A stretch of DNA of 64,000 nt from CAZGKW01 sp964526295 (GTDB taxonomy: Bacteria > Planctomycetota > Phycisphaerae > FEN-1346). The notes under the pieces were generated by a model. The model was not told the origin of the DNA, ran no database searches, and worked only from the letters and a program-made list of their open reading frames with translations. Made by a program: the position numbers and the translations under genes. The stretch covers positions 77,913-141,912 of the forward strand of contig CAZGKW010000008.1 in NCBI GenBank assembly GCA_964526295.1, read 5' to 3'. Positions within the stretch are counted from its first letter, which is position 1, and each line of letters opens with the position of its first letter. Shown here in pieces: positions 8,687 to 18,402 of this stretch.

Positions 8687-10057
8687 TTATGCCTTGAGGG
8701 AGGCCAGCACCTTCTCGAACCGGGCCCGGACGGCCCTCGCTTCGGCGCCGCCCTCGCCGGGCCCGACGGGGCTTTTCTCGAAGGGGTCGGCGGAGACGTC
8801 GAACAGCCGCCCGTCGCCGTAGAGTTTCCATCGCCGATCGCGGACGGCCCGGAGCTTGCCGGCGACGTTCGCCCCGCCGTGATGGATGTAGGCCCACCCG
8901 CGCGGGCGGCCGGGCTTGCCGCGAAGTTGCGGGAGGAAGCTCCGCCCGTCGATGATGCGATCCGACGGAAGCGCCGACACGCTCAGATCCGCCAGCGTCG
9001 GGAAGACGTCGCTGAAGTCCACCAGGTCCGTCGAGACCCTCCCGGCGGGGGTGGTCCCCTTCCAGTTGGCGATCAGGGGCACGTGGGTGCCGCCGTCGGT
9101 CATCGAGCCCTTGCCGCCGGGGATGACGCGGCCGTTCATCCTCGACTTTATGCCGCGCGGCGTGCCGTTGTCGCCGGTAAAGAGAATCAGGGTATTCTCG
9201 CGGAGTCCGAGCTGATCGAGCGTCTCGACGACCCGGCCGACGCACTTGTCGAGGTAGGCGACCATGGCGGCAAAGTTCTCCTGATTGCCGCCCATGCTGC
9301 GTTTCTTCCCGGCGGGCGTGCCGCCCTGGGGCCCTCGAAGAGTGGCCTTCCGCGAGTCGGGCGTCTCGACGAACGGCGAGTGCACCAGGTTCGGCGAATA
9401 GTAGACGAAGAACGGCCGGTCGCGGTTCCCCCGGATGAAGTTGGCGACGTAGTCGCAGTGGATGTCCGGGCCGAAACGGCCCTTGTACTCCTCGGCCCGC
9501 AGGCGGCCGTCCTCCCAGATCCACGGGTCCCAGTATCGGGAGGGCTTGGCCGGGGGCCGCTGGTCCTTGTAGTGCCAGGTCCAGACGCAGTGGCGGCCGA
9601 AGCCGGCCCGGCCGGGGTGGTCGGCGTTCTCGGCACGGTCGAAGCGGCAGAGCTGCCATTTTCCCGAAACGCAGGTCGCGTAGCCGGCCTGCCGCATGAG
9701 GTGGCCGAAGGTGACCTCGTCCGGGTCGAAGACGCCCCAGCCCTTGTAGTTGCGGAAACCGTACCGGCCGGTCATGAGGAGCACCCGCGTCGGGCTGCAC
9801 AGCGGCGCGCAGTAGGCGTGCTCGAACCGCAGGCCCCCGGCTGCCAGGCGGTCGAGATTGGGCGTCTCGTAGGACGTCCCGCCGTTGGCGCCGACGCATT
9901 CGTAGCCGAAGTCGTCGGCCATGATGAGGACGACGTTGGGGCTTCGCGCCCCCTCGGCCCCGAGGGACCGGCCGGCGAGGCCCAGGAGCGGCATGCCGGC
10001 CTGGCCGGCCAGTGCGGCGGCGCCGGCGGCCGTGCGCAAGAAGCGTCGGCGGTCCAT
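8687..10057 (-). CDS. Tat-exported sulfatase (arylsulfatase A type)
   Basis: The product is 456 residues with a twin-arginine leader (MDRRRFLRTAAGAAALAGQAG). The metal site is LIMADDFGYECVGANGG. The catalytic signature is LCSPTRVLLMTGRY, in which Cys87 would become formylglycine. VSGKWQL and FTGDNGTPRGIKSRM are the expected downstream motifs. The SPTR form is that of the common S1 sulfatases. It is the middle gene of a three-gene leftward operon: 42 bp after the next sulfatase and 9 bp before the FG-GAP protein. The substrate is unknown; the fucosidase and lyase-like genes nearby suggest a sulfated polysaccharide. Confidence 0.93.
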   Translation of the reverse strand: MDRRRFLRTAAGAAALAGQAGMPLLGLAGRSLGAEGARSPNVVLIMADDFGYECVGANGGTSYETPNLDRLAAGGLRFEHAYCAPLCSPTRVLLMTGRYGFRNYKGWGVFDPDEVTFGHLMRQAGYATCVSGKWQLCRFDRAENADHPGRAGFGRHCVWTWHYKDQRPPAKPSRYWDPWIWEDGRLRAEEYKGRFGPDIHCDYVANFIRGNRDRPFFVYYSPNLVHSPFVETPDSRKATLRGPQGGTPAGKKRSMGGNQENFAAMVAYLDKCVGRVVETLDQLGLRENTLILFTGDNGTPRGIKSRMNGRVIPGGKGSMTDGGTHVPLIANWKGTTPAGRVSTDLVDFSDVFPTLADLSVSALPSDRIIDGRSFLPQLRGKPGRPRGWAYIHHGGANVAGKLRAVRDRRWKLYGDGRLFDVSADPFEKSPVGPGEGGAEARAVRARFEKVLASLKA

Positions 10058-10099
10058 GCAAGCCTCCTTTGGGCCCAGTGCTCCGAGTCCGTGACGGCC

Positions 10100-11527
10100 T
10101 TACGTCTCCAGGTCGGGGTCACGAAGCTCGCGCCGCAGGCGCGTCATCTCGGCCCGAAGCTCGGCCACCTTCGCCGCGTGATTCGCCTCGCCGTAGAGGT
10201 TGCTTACCTCGTGGGGGTCGGCCTGGAGGTCGTAGAGCTCGTATTCGGCGGGCCAGTCAAGTTCCTTGCCGCGGGCCTTGCCGTGGAACTCGGGCCACTC
10301 GATGTACTTCCACCGTTCGGTCCGGACGCCCCGGTTCGGCCGGACCATGTGGACCGCCGGGTATTCGTAGTACTCGTAGTACCAGCTCTCGCGCCAGGGC
10401 ACGCTGCGGCCTTCGAGCAGCGGCCGCCAGCTCGTCCCCTGCATCTCGGCCGGCACCTCGCATCCCGCCACGTCCAGGAGCGTCGGCGCGAGATCGACGT
10501 TCAGGCACATCGGCTTCACGCGCGTCCCGGCCTTGATGCGCCGCGGCCACCGGACGAGCATGGGGACCCGGATCGACGGCTCGTACATGAGCCGCTTGTC
10601 GAAGAAGTGGTGCTCGCCCAGAAAGAAGCCGTTGTCGCCTGTGAAGGCGACGACCGTGTCCTCCGCCAGTCCCAGCCGGTCGAGCGTCGCCAGCACCCGG
10701 CCGACCTGCTCGTCGACGCCGGCGATCGTGGCGTAATAGTCCCGCATCCACTCCTCGAACGTGTGCCCGCCCTTGGCGATTTCGACCTGCATCTCCGTAT
10801 GCCGGATCGCGCTCGGTTTGCCCCGGTAGTCGGTGTCGAACGTCGGCGGCTTGGGGATCGGCCGGTCGGCGTACGCCTTCTCGTACTTCTCCATGGGCTC
10901 CCACGCACGGTGCGGCGACTTGAACCAGACCAGCAGGCAGAACGGGTCTTTGCGATGGTCTGTGAGGTAGGCGACGGCCCGGTCGCCGAGAAGCTCGGTC
11001 ATGTGCCCCTGGCGGGTCCTGTCGGTGCCGTCGAAGTCGCGGAGCTTCGGGTCGTTGTACCGGCCCTGCCCGCCGAAACCGAGCCAGAGGTCGAACTTGT
11101 CCTGGAGAACGTTCGCCCCCTGGTGGACCTTCCCGATCAGGCAGGTGTGGTAGCCGGCGCGGCGGAGGTGATCGACGAAGACGGGCTGGCCGGTCCACCC
11201 GGAGCGGTTGGTGCGGACGCCGTGGATGTGGGAGTACTTGCCCGTCAGGAAGCAGGCCCGGCTGGGGGCGCAGAGGGAGTTCGTGACGAACATGTTCTCA
11301 AACAGGGCCCCCTCGCGGCCGAGGCGGTCCATGTTGGGCGTCTCGACGACGGGGTTGCCCATGACCGAAAGGCCGTCCCATCGCTGGTCGTCGGTCATGA
11401 AGTAGACGACGTTGGGCCGAACGGCGGAGGCGTCGGCCCCGCGGGCCCGGCCGGGGAGAAGCGCGGCAAGAGGGGTCGCTGCGGCAGCGCCGGCAGCGGC
11501 AGTTCGAAGAAAGCCGCGGCGATTCAT
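10100..11527 (-). CDS. Tat-exported sulfatase, heparan/choline-sulfatase-like
   Basis: The product is 475 residues beginning MNRRGFLRTAAAGAAAATP, a Tat signal. The preceding in-frame ATG (11533) lies inside the AAGGAG ribosome-binding site, so 11527 is the better start. Motifs are YFMTDDQRWDGLSVMGNP for metal binding and LCAPSRACFLTGKYSH, with Cys86 as the formylglycine precursor. FTGDNGFFLGEHHFFDKR and the C-terminal LYDLQADPHEVSNLY are typical. It is first in the three-gene operon with the sulfatase at 8687 and the FG-GAP protein. Divergent from it is the SEC-C gene at 11693. Confidence 0.93.
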   Translation of the reverse strand: MNRRGFLRTAAAGAAAATPLAALLPGRARGADASAVRPNVVYFMTDDQRWDGLSVMGNPVVETPNMDRLGREGALFENMFVTNSLCAPSRACFLTGKYSHIHGVRTNRSGWTGQPVFVDHLRRAGYHTCLIGKVHQGANVLQDKFDLWLGFGGQGRYNDPKLRDFDGTDRTRQGHMTELLGDRAVAYLTDHRKDPFCLLVWFKSPHRAWEPMEKYEKAYADRPIPKPPTFDTDYRGKPSAIRHTEMQVEIAKGGHTFEEWMRDYYATIAGVDEQVGRVLATLDRLGLAEDTVVAFTGDNGFFLGEHHFFDKRLMYEPSIRVPMLVRWPRRIKAGTRVKPMCLNVDLAPTLLDVAGCEVPAEMQGTSWRPLLEGRSVPWRESWYYEYYEYPAVHMVRPNRGVRTERWKYIEWPEFHGKARGKELDWPAEYELYDLQADPHEVSNLYGEANHAAKVAELRAEMTRLRRELRDPDLET

Positions 11528-11630
11528 GGGCATCTCCTTCTGCGAAAAGGAACCGTTCGAGCGGCGCCCGAAGCTTCCCACGCCCGGCCTGGGGCCGTGA
11601 GGCGTCTTGCCGGCTGCAAGGATAGCGATT

Positions 11631-11658
11631 TTGCCTCCTGGGTTAAACCTGTTATCAT
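11631..11658 (+). promoter_or_regulatory. Candidate promoter for the SEC-C protein gene
   Basis: TTGCCT (11631-11636) and TATCAT (11653-11658) are 16 bp apart, 35 bp before the ATG at 11693. Confidence 0.5.
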
Positions 11659-11692
11659 GCCGCCCGGCGACGAGCATTTGCGGAGGAATGCC

Positions 11693-12691
11693 ATGTCCGA
11701 GAGTCCCGCTCCGGCCCTGCCGTGGACCGCCTTGCGGCAGACCGACCAGGTCCCGTGGGAGGCGATGGAACGTCTGGCCGCCGCTCTGGCCGCCGCCCCG
11801 GGCCTGTGGGACACGATGGCGCGGCTCTACGAGGAGGGCCTGGAGCGGTCGCATGACGAAGAGGTCTACGAGTATCTCTATGTTCTGGGGATCGTCGCCC
11901 TGGCGGCCCCGCAGCTGGACGACGGTTCGAGGCGGCGCATCGGTCAGTTCCTCGTCGAGGAACTTGTCACCGCCTCCGAGGACGACGACGACCTGCTCTG
12001 CGAGGCGCTCGAGGCGACCGCCGGGACGCTCGGCCCGACCATCCTGCCGCCGGTCCTCGACGCAATCGAGGACGAGATGGAGGATGCCGAGGGAGGATGG
12101 GGTTACCTGTGGAGCATGGCCCGGCTGGCCGCCGACATCCAGGACGCAGGGGTGCGGGACCGGGCCGGCCGGCTGGCCTGCGAGGCCTTGCGCCGGGCGC
12201 TGGTCGGCCGGTTGCAGCCCATAGAAGCGGTGCCCGCTTGCTGGGCGGTGCGGGCCCTGAGGCACGAGGCGGCGAGGCCCCTGCTGGAGTCCCTCGCCGG
12301 AAGGACGCCGCGGAGCATCGCCGACAGCGTCAGCCTCGGCGACCTCCAAGAGGCGCTGGCCGTTCTGGACGGGACGGCCGAACCGACGTTCGCGTCCGAG
12401 CTGTGGGACCGGCCCGTCAGGGAGTGGCTGGGCGGGTCATGGGAGTCGATCCGCCGATGGTGGGCCGAGTGGGACGAGGACATCGATGTGGCTCTGGACG
12501 GAGGGTTCCCGGACGACGGGGACGCCTTCGACCGGGGTCCGGACCTCGGCTTTGAGCCGGAGCCGGCTGGCGCCGAGCCGTTCGGGCGTGCGGAGGCGAA
12601 GGTCGGCCGTAACGATCCGTGCCCCTGCGGGAGCGGCAGGAAGTACAAGAGGTGCTGCGGGAAACCCGCCGGCCACGCGCAAAAAGGGTGA
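11693..12691 (+). CDS. SEC-C motif protein with helical repeat body
   Basis: The product is 332 residues. It is acidic and mostly helical, consistent with HEAT-like repeats over residues 30-240. The C-terminus is a clear SEC-C zinc-binding motif (KVGRNDPCPCGSGRKYKRCC) like that at the end of SecA, where it contacts SecB and ribosomes. No signal peptide is present, so it is cytoplasmic. SEC-C modules also occur on many uncharacterised proteins, and nothing here shows a role in secretion beyond the motif. The start has GGAGG 8 bp upstream. The next gene starts 5 bp after the stop and is probably co-transcribed. Confidence 0.85.
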   Translation: MSESPAPALPWTALRQTDQVPWEAMERLAAALAAAPGLWDTMARLYEEGLERSHDEEVYEYLYVLGIVALAAPQLDDGSRRRIGQFLVEELVTASEDDDDLLCEALEATAGTLGPTILPPVLDAIEDEMEDAEGGWGYLWSMARLAADIQDAGVRDRAGRLACEALRRALVGRLQPIEAVPACWAVRALRHEAARPLLESLAGRTPRSIADSVSLGDLQEALAVLDGTAEPTFASELWDRPVREWLGGSWESIRRWWAEWDEDIDVALDGGFPDDGDAFDRGPDLGFEPEPAGAEPFGRAEAKVGRNDPCPCGSGRKYKRCCGKPAGHAQKG

Positions 12692-12696
12692 CCGCC

Positions 12697-14004
12697 ATGA
12701 CAGCCAAGCCGATGGTGCAAGGGATAAGCGGTCTATCGGTTCTGGCGCTGACTTGCTTCGCGCCGGCGCCGGTGGTCGCCGGGATGGCGGTGCCGGCGGC
12801 AGCGGGCGTGCCCGCACGTGTCGTCCGCGTCAGCGACGTGGCCGAGCTTAACGCAGCCCTTCGCCGGGCCTCGCCCGGCACCATCATCGAACTGGCCCCA
12901 GGCACCTACGGCGGGGGTCTCCACCACGCGGACCTCAAGGGCAACGCCGCCGCACCTATCGTCATCCGCAGCGCCGAGAAGGACCGCCCCGCCGTCTTCA
13001 CCGGCCAGGTCCAGCTCTCCGACCCGGCGTACGTGGTCCTGGAGGACCTCATCTTCCGCGGGTCGCGCTCGAACGGCCTCAACATCGACGACGGCGGTTC
13101 ATTCGACACGCCAGCCAACCACGTCGTCCTTCGCGAGCTGCTCGTCGAGGACGTCGGGCCGAAGGGCAACCTCGACGGCATCAAGCTCTCGGGCGTCGAC
13201 GACCTGCTCGTCGAGAACTGCACCGTGAAGCGGTGGGGTTCGGGCGGCAGCGCGATCGACATGGTCGGCTGCCATCGCGTTCTGATCGTCGGCTGCACAT
13301 TCGAGGACGAGGACTTCCGGGCCGCCACCGGCGTCCAGGCGAAAGGCGGCTCGAGCGAGGTCGTCGTCCGCGGCTGCACCTTCCGCCACGTCGGCCGCCG
13401 GGCGGTCAACATCGGCGGCTCGACCGGTGAGGCGTTTTTCCGCCCCCAGGGCGCGGCCTACGAGGCCCGGCGGGTCGTCGTCCTGGGCAACACGTTCGTC
13501 GGCTCCGAAGCGCCGATCGCTTTCGTCACGACCGTCGACTCGCAGGTCCTCTACAACACGGTCCTCCGGCCGAAGAAATGGATCATGCGGATCCTCCAGG
13601 AGAAGCCCCTGCCGCGCTACGTCTCGTGCGGCGAGTGCACCTTCGCCGGCAATCTGGTTCTCTGGCGGACGGACGAGGTGCGGACCCACGTCAACGTCGG
13701 CCCGAACACGCGGCCGAAGACGTTCCGCTTCGCCTCGAACCTCTGGTGTGCGACCGATGCGCCGGGCAAGAGCCGGCCCCGCCTGCCGACATCCGAAACC
13801 GGCGGCCTCTACGGCAAGGACCCGCGCGTACGCCTGAAGGACATCAACCTGCCGCGCGACTCCCAACTCGTCAACCGGTTCGGGGCCGACGCGGCGGGCG
13901 AGAAGCAGGCCTGGGAGAAAGCTGCCCGGCCGATGGTCGAATGGGCCGCCGAGCAGGCCCGTGAAGACCGCCAGCGCCGACCGGATGCCCCGCAGGTCCG
14001 CTGA
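12697..14004 (+). CDS. Secreted right-handed parallel beta-helix protein, lyase-like
   Basis: The product is 435 residues with a signal peptide ending near residue 32 (PVVAGMAVPAAAG). Residues 45-330 show regularly spaced short strands and an inhabited turn pattern (APIVIRSAEKDRPAVFTG, HVVLRELLVEDVGPKGN, DDLLVENCTVKRWGSGGSA). This is the right-handed parallel beta-helix of polysaccharide lyases of the PL6/chondroitinase B type and related glycan-binding proteins. I cannot identify catalytic Lys/Arg residues with confidence, so a lyase call is inferred from fold and from the neighbouring fucosidase and sulfatases. It starts 5 bp after the SEC-C gene. Confidence 0.75.
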   Translation: MTAKPMVQGISGLSVLALTCFAPAPVVAGMAVPAAAGVPARVVRVSDVAELNAALRRASPGTIIELAPGTYGGGLHHADLKGNAAAPIVIRSAEKDRPAVFTGQVQLSDPAYVVLEDLIFRGSRSNGLNIDDGGSFDTPANHVVLRELLVEDVGPKGNLDGIKLSGVDDLLVENCTVKRWGSGGSAIDMVGCHRVLIVGCTFEDEDFRAATGVQAKGGSSEVVVRGCTFRHVGRRAVNIGGSTGEAFFRPQGAAYEARRVVVLGNTFVGSEAPIAFVTTVDSQVLYNTVLRPKKWIMRILQEKPLPRYVSCGECTFAGNLVLWRTDEVRTHVNVGPNTRPKTFRFASNLWCATDAPGKSRPRLPTSETGGLYGKDPRVRLKDINLPRDSQLVNRFGADAAGEKQAWEKAARPMVEWAAEQAREDRQRRPDAPQVR

Positions 14005-14157
14005 CCGACGCCGGCCGGTCGGCGGTCATGAACGCCGCCCTTCGAGGGCCTCAGGGCGGCCGTGTCCTCGCCCCTGAGGCTCGGACCCGAAGGGAGGCCC
14101 GGACCCAAAGGGAGCGTGGCCGAAGGGCCGTGCCCCGGCCAACAGGAGCGAACACTC

Positions 14158-16557
14158 ATGAACTCAGTCCTGACCAACGGGCAGGTGCCAGTCGGACTGG
14201 CGTCGCTCGCGGCAGTTGCCCTCTTGGCCTTCAGCGGGCGCGCCGCGGCCGCCGCGGAAGCCGGCGGGGGCGACCTCGTCCTCTGGTACGACGAGCCCGC
14301 CGGCAAGTGGACCGAGGCCCTGCCGGTCGGCAACGGCCGGCTCGGGGCGATGGTCTTCGGCTCGCCGGCGGCCGAACGCATCCAGTTCAACGAGGACACG
14401 CTCTGGACGGGCATCCCCCGGGACTACACGCACGCGGGGGCGGCCGAGCACCTGCCCGAGATCCGGCGGCTCCTCTTCGGGGGCAAGCAGAGGGAGGCCC
14501 AACGCCTAGCGGGCCGTGAATTCATGAGCGTGCCCCTCCGGCAGGAGATGTACCAGCCCTTCGGCGACCTGCACCTGGATTTCGAGGGGCACGAGGAGGT
14601 CGAGCGCTACCGGCGGGAGCTGGACCTCGACGCGGCCGTCGCCCGAGTTGCGTACCGGTGCGGCGGCGCGGTGTACAGGCGCGAGGTCCTTGCGAGCCCC
14701 GCCGACCAGGTGCTCGTCGTGAGGCTGACGTGCGACCGGCCGGGCGGCCTGACGTTCCGGGCTCGTCTGGCGAGCCCCCAGCCCGGGGCGGAGACGGCTG
14801 CCGTGGGGGACGACGTGCTCGCGCTTCGCGGGCGGCTCGTCTCAGGGGGGCATCCCTCCGGGAAGACTGACAACTGCCTTGCCTATGAGGCCCGGCTGCT
14901 CGTGCGGACAGACGGCGGCGCGGTCAAGGTCGCCGACGCAGGCGCCCAGGTGACGGGCGCCGACGCCGCGACGCTTCTCCTGGCCGCCGCCACCAGCTAC
15001 AAGCGCTACGACGACGTGAGCGGCGACCCGGCGGCGGCCTGTGAGCGGACGCTCGGTGGCGTCGCGGGGAAGCCCCACGAAGCGCTGCGCGCGGCCCACC
15101 TGGCAGAGCACCGGCGTCTGTTCCGCCGCGTGACGCTGGCCCTGGGGCGCACGCCGGCGGCCGACCGTCCGACCGACGAGCGCCTCGCAGCCCTCGACCG
15201 GGACGAGGCCGACCCGTCCCTGGCCGCCCTCTACTTCCAGTTCGGCCGGTACCTGCTGATCGCTTCCAGCCGTCCGGGCTCCCAGCCGGCCAACCTCCAG
15301 GGCCTGTGGAACGATCGTCTCAAGCCCCCCTGGGGCAGCAAGTATACGGTGAATATCAATACCGAGATGAACTACTGGCCCGCCGAGGTGACGAACCTGG
15401 CCGAGTGCCACTGGCCCCTGTTCGACATGCTCGAGGACTGCGCCGAGACCGGCCGCAGGACCGCCCGCGTCCACTACGACTGCGGCGGGTGGGTCCTGCA
15501 TCACAACACGGACCTCTGGCGGGGGACGGCCCCCATCAACGCGTCGAACCACGGCATCTGGGTGACCGGCGGGGCGTGGCTCGCCCACCACCTGTGGGAG
15601 CACTACCGGTTCAGCGGCGACCGCGAGTTCCTCGGCCGGCGGGCTTGGCCGGTGATGAAGGAGTCGGCGGCCTTCTTCACGGAGTTCCTCGTTGAGGACC
15701 CGCGGAGCGACGAGCGGTGGCTCATCAGCACGCCGTCGAACTCGCCGGAGATCGGCGGCCTCGTCGCCGGCCCGACCATGGACCACCAGATCATCCGGAG
15801 CCTGTTCGGCGCCTGCATCGAGGCGAGCGAGGTCCTCGGCACGGACGAGGCGTTCCGCGAGACGCTCCGGCGGATGCGGCCTCGCATCGCGCCGAACCGG
15901 ATCGGCCGCCACGGCCAGCTCCAGGAGTGGCTCGAGGACAGGGACGACCCGAAGAACCGCCATCGCCACGTCTCCCACCTGTGGGGGCTGCATCCGGGGG
16001 CCGAGATCCATCCCCTGACGACGCCGAAGCTGGCTGCCGCGGCGAAGAAGTCGCTCCAGTTCCGCGGCGACGGCGGCACCGGCTGGAGCAAGGCGTGGAA
16101 GGTGAACCTCTGGGCCAGGCTCCTCGACGGCGACCACGCCCACAAGCTCCTCCTGGAGGCCCTCGCCGGGAACACCTACCCGAACCTCTTCTGCGCCCAC
16201 CCCCCGTTCCAGATCGACGGCAACTTCGGCGGCACCGCGGGGGTCGCCGAGATGCTCCTTCAGAGCCACCTGGGTGAGCTGCACCTCCTGCCCGCCCTGC
16301 CGGCGGCCTGGCCGACGGGCCGGATCACGGGCCTGCGGGCCCGGGGCGGCTTCGAGGTCGGCCTCGCTTGGGCCGAGGGGGCATTGGCGGAAGCGACGAT
16401 CCGCTCGTCTCTCGGAGGGCCTTGCCGAGTCCGCTGTGTCGCGCCGCTCATGGTGACCTCCGGCGGGCGTCCCGTCACCGCGGAGCCGGTGGCCGACGGT
16501 GTGACCGAGTTCGCCACGGACCGCGGCGCGGCGTATGTCCTGACGGTTCGGCCCTGA
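14158..16557 (+). CDS. GH95 family alpha-L-fucosidase
   Basis: The product is 799 residues, close to the usual length of GH95. A hydrophobic leader ending in AAAAAEAG suggests export. The N-terminal domain begins LWYDEPAGKWTEALPVGNGRLGAMVFG, split by QFNEDTLWTG, both hallmark GH95 sequences. The (alpha/alpha)6 domain carries NINTEMNYWPAE (about 398-410, the Asn pair that activates water), STPSNSPE (about 526, the acid) and IDGNFGGTAG (about 686, Asp). GH95 enzymes invert alpha-1,2-fucosidic linkages, and some act on galactose. The ATG has an AGGAG box upstream. With the beta-helix protein and five sulfatases it points to a fucose-containing sulfated glycan. Confidence 0.93.
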   Translation: MNSVLTNGQVPVGLASLAAVALLAFSGRAAAAAEAGGGDLVLWYDEPAGKWTEALPVGNGRLGAMVFGSPAAERIQFNEDTLWTGIPRDYTHAGAAEHLPEIRRLLFGGKQREAQRLAGREFMSVPLRQEMYQPFGDLHLDFEGHEEVERYRRELDLDAAVARVAYRCGGAVYRREVLASPADQVLVVRLTCDRPGGLTFRARLASPQPGAETAAVGDDVLALRGRLVSGGHPSGKTDNCLAYEARLLVRTDGGAVKVADAGAQVTGADAATLLLAAATSYKRYDDVSGDPAAACERTLGGVAGKPHEALRAAHLAEHRRLFRRVTLALGRTPAADRPTDERLAALDRDEADPSLAALYFQFGRYLLIASSRPGSQPANLQGLWNDRLKPPWGSKYTVNINTEMNYWPAEVTNLAECHWPLFDMLEDCAETGRRTARVHYDCGGWVLHHNTDLWRGTAPINASNHGIWVTGGAWLAHHLWEHYRFSGDREFLGRRAWPVMKESAAFFTEFLVEDPRSDERWLISTPSNSPEIGGLVAGPTMDHQIIRSLFGACIEASEVLGTDEAFRETLRRMRPRIAPNRIGRHGQLQEWLEDRDDPKNRHRHVSHLWGLHPGAEIHPLTTPKLAAAAKKSLQFRGDGGTGWSKAWKVNLWARLLDGDHAHKLLLEALAGNTYPNLFCAHPPFQIDGNFGGTAGVAEMLLQSHLGELHLLPALPAAWPTGRITGLRARGGFEVGLAWAEGALAEATIRSSLGGPCRVRCVAPLMVTSGGRPVTAEPVADGVTEFATDRGAAYVLTVRP

Positions 16558-16590
16558 CAGCCCGCCCTGCCGGCGTGCCGCGGCATTTGG

Positions 16591-16618
16591 TTGCACTTCT
16601 CCCGCCCGCCGCTAGGCT
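16591..16618 (+). promoter_or_regulatory. Candidate promoter for the sulfatase at 16662
   Basis: TTGCAC (16591-16596) and TAGGCT (16613-16618) are 16 bp apart, 43 bp before the ATG. Confidence 0.4.
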
Positions 16619-16661
16619 GGACCGGACAGCCGACCCCGAACCTGGAAGGAGAAAGACGCCT

Positions 16662-18323
16662 ATGCCGCCTGAGGACCCGTCCCGTGCGTCTGCATCGGAC
16701 GCCGCCGCGCCGCACCCCACGCGGCCGAACATCGTCCTCATCCTCGTCGACGACATGGGGTACGCCGACATCGGCTGCTTCGGGTCGGAAATCGAGACGC
16801 CCAGCCTGGACGGCCTGGCGAGTCAGGGGCTAGCGTTCACCCAGGCCTACAACTGCGCCCGGTGCTGCCCCACCCGGGCGTCGCTCCTGACGGGCCTCTA
16901 CCCCCACCAGGCGGGCGTCGGCGACATGGTGGGCGACCTCGGCCATCGCCCCTACCAGGGCTACCTGCGCGACGACTGCGTCACCATGGCCGAGGTCCTC
17001 CGCGGGGCCGGCTACCGGACGCTCATGTCGGGCAAGTGGCACGTCGGCGGGGTCTTCTCGCGAAACGCTACGAGCGACTGGACGCTCGACGATCCGACCC
17101 GGCCGCTGCCCGTGGACCGCGGCTTCGACGAGTGGTACGGCACGCCCGCCGGGGCGGGGAGCTACTTCAATCCGAAGCCGCTCTTTCGCGACCGCAGGAT
17201 CATCGAGCCGGACTTCGAGGATTACTACTACACCGACGCCGTCTCGGACCACGCCGTCCGCATGATCGAAGGCGCCGCGGCCACGGAGGCGCCATTCTTC
17301 CTGTACGTGGCGTACACGGCGCCGCACTGGCCGCTGCACGCGCCGGCCGAGACGGTGGCGAAGTACGAGGGCCGGTACGCCGGCGGCTGGGACCCGCTTC
17401 GCGAAGCCCGGTTCGAGAACCTCAAGGGCCGCGGCATCCTGGAAGCGAGGTGGCCGCTTTCGCCGCGGGACGGGCGGGCCGACGACTGGGCCGAGGTGCC
17501 GCACAAGGCGTGGGAGCAGCGGCGGATGGAGGTCTACGCCGCCCAGGTCGACCGCATGGACCAGGGGGTCGGGAGGGTCCTGGCGGCCCTCGAGCGCCGC
17601 GGCATCGCCGCCGACACGCTCGTCCTCTTCCTCTCGGACAACGGCGGCTGCCACGAGCAGCTCGGCGAAGGGCAGAAGGACCGCGAGTGGCCGACGACGC
17701 GCGACGGCCGGCCCGTCCGGTTCGGCAACCGCCCGGACATCATGCCGGGGCCCGCCGACACGTACCAGAGCTACGGGCCGGCGTGGGCGAACGCGTCGAA
17801 CTCGCCGTTCCGCCTGTTCAAACACTGGACGCACGAGGGCGGGATCGCGACGCCGCTGCTGGCCCGCTGGCCGCGGCGGATCGCCCCCGGCGGCCTTTGC
17901 CACGCGCCCTGTCACGTCATCGACATCATGGCGACGTGCGTCGACGTGGCAGGCGCGGCGTACCCGGAGGAGTTCGGTGGAAGGCCGATCCAGCCGATGG
18001 AGGGCGAGGGCCTGGCGCCCGCGTTCGACGCGAAGACGCCCCGGCGCGAGCGGCCTATCTTCTTCGAGCACGAGGGCAACCGGGCCGTCCGCGACGGCCG
18101 GTGGAAGCTCGTCAGCCGGTACCGCGGCTCCTGGCGCGACCCGGTGGAGGACCTCGGTCCGTGGGAGCTGTACGACATGGCCGCGGACCGGACCGAGACG
18201 CACGACCTGGCCGAAGCGAACCGGCCGCAGGCCGAGAAGCTGGCCGCCATGTACACCGACTACGCCAGGCGGACCGGCGTCATTCCCCGGCCGGAACTCC
18301 TGAAGGGCGGCCGGCGCCAGTGA
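16662..18323 (+). CDS. Arylsulfatase without visible export signal
   Basis: The product is 553 residues. The N-terminus (MPPEDPSRASASDAAAPHPT) is polar, with neither a Tat motif nor a hydrophobic stretch, unlike the other four sulfatases here. The core is complete: VLILVDDMGYADIGCFG for metal binding, then ARCCPTRASLLTGLYPHQAG with Cys68 as formylglycine precursor, and FLSDNGGCHEQL and LFKHWTHEGGIATP. Length and motifs match arylsulfatase A/B-like S1 enzymes. It may act in the cytoplasm on imported oligosaccharide, or the gene may have lost its leader. A GGAAGGAG box precedes the ATG. The reading frame of the next gene opens at its 3' end. Confidence 0.92.
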   Translation: MPPEDPSRASASDAAAPHPTRPNIVLILVDDMGYADIGCFGSEIETPSLDGLASQGLAFTQAYNCARCCPTRASLLTGLYPHQAGVGDMVGDLGHRPYQGYLRDDCVTMAEVLRGAGYRTLMSGKWHVGGVFSRNATSDWTLDDPTRPLPVDRGFDEWYGTPAGAGSYFNPKPLFRDRRIIEPDFEDYYYTDAVSDHAVRMIEGAAATEAPFFLYVAYTAPHWPLHAPAETVAKYEGRYAGGWDPLREARFENLKGRGILEARWPLSPRDGRADDWAEVPHKAWEQRRMEVYAAQVDRMDQGVGRVLAALERRGIAADTLVLFLSDNGGCHEQLGEGQKDREWPTTRDGRPVRFGNRPDIMPGPADTYQSYGPAWANASNSPFRLFKHWTHEGGIATPLLARWPRRIAPGGLCHAPCHVIDIMATCVDVAGAAYPEEFGGRPIQPMEGEGLAPAFDAKTPRRERPIFFEHEGNRAVRDGRWKLVSRYRGSWRDPVEDLGPWELYDMAADRTETHDLAEANRPQAEKLAAMYTDYARRTGVIPRPELLKGGRRQ

Positions 18324-18402
18324 GACGATCTTCCCACCTTCTGGCTCCGCCCCGGCCTTCGCCGAGCGCGACGAAGACGGTTCCCTCGACTTCGAGCAGC
18401 AA

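Noticed and set aside
10100..12349. A 749-residue frame that would extend the sulfatase N-terminus by 274 residues.
   Set aside because: The extension runs antisense through the SEC-C gene. A Tat signal and a ribosome-binding site support the start at 11527.
6374..12691. A 2105-codon open frame on the plus strand.
   Set aside because: It runs antisense through three well-supported leftward genes. Only its last part (from 11693) is protein-like, and that is annotated as the SEC-C gene.
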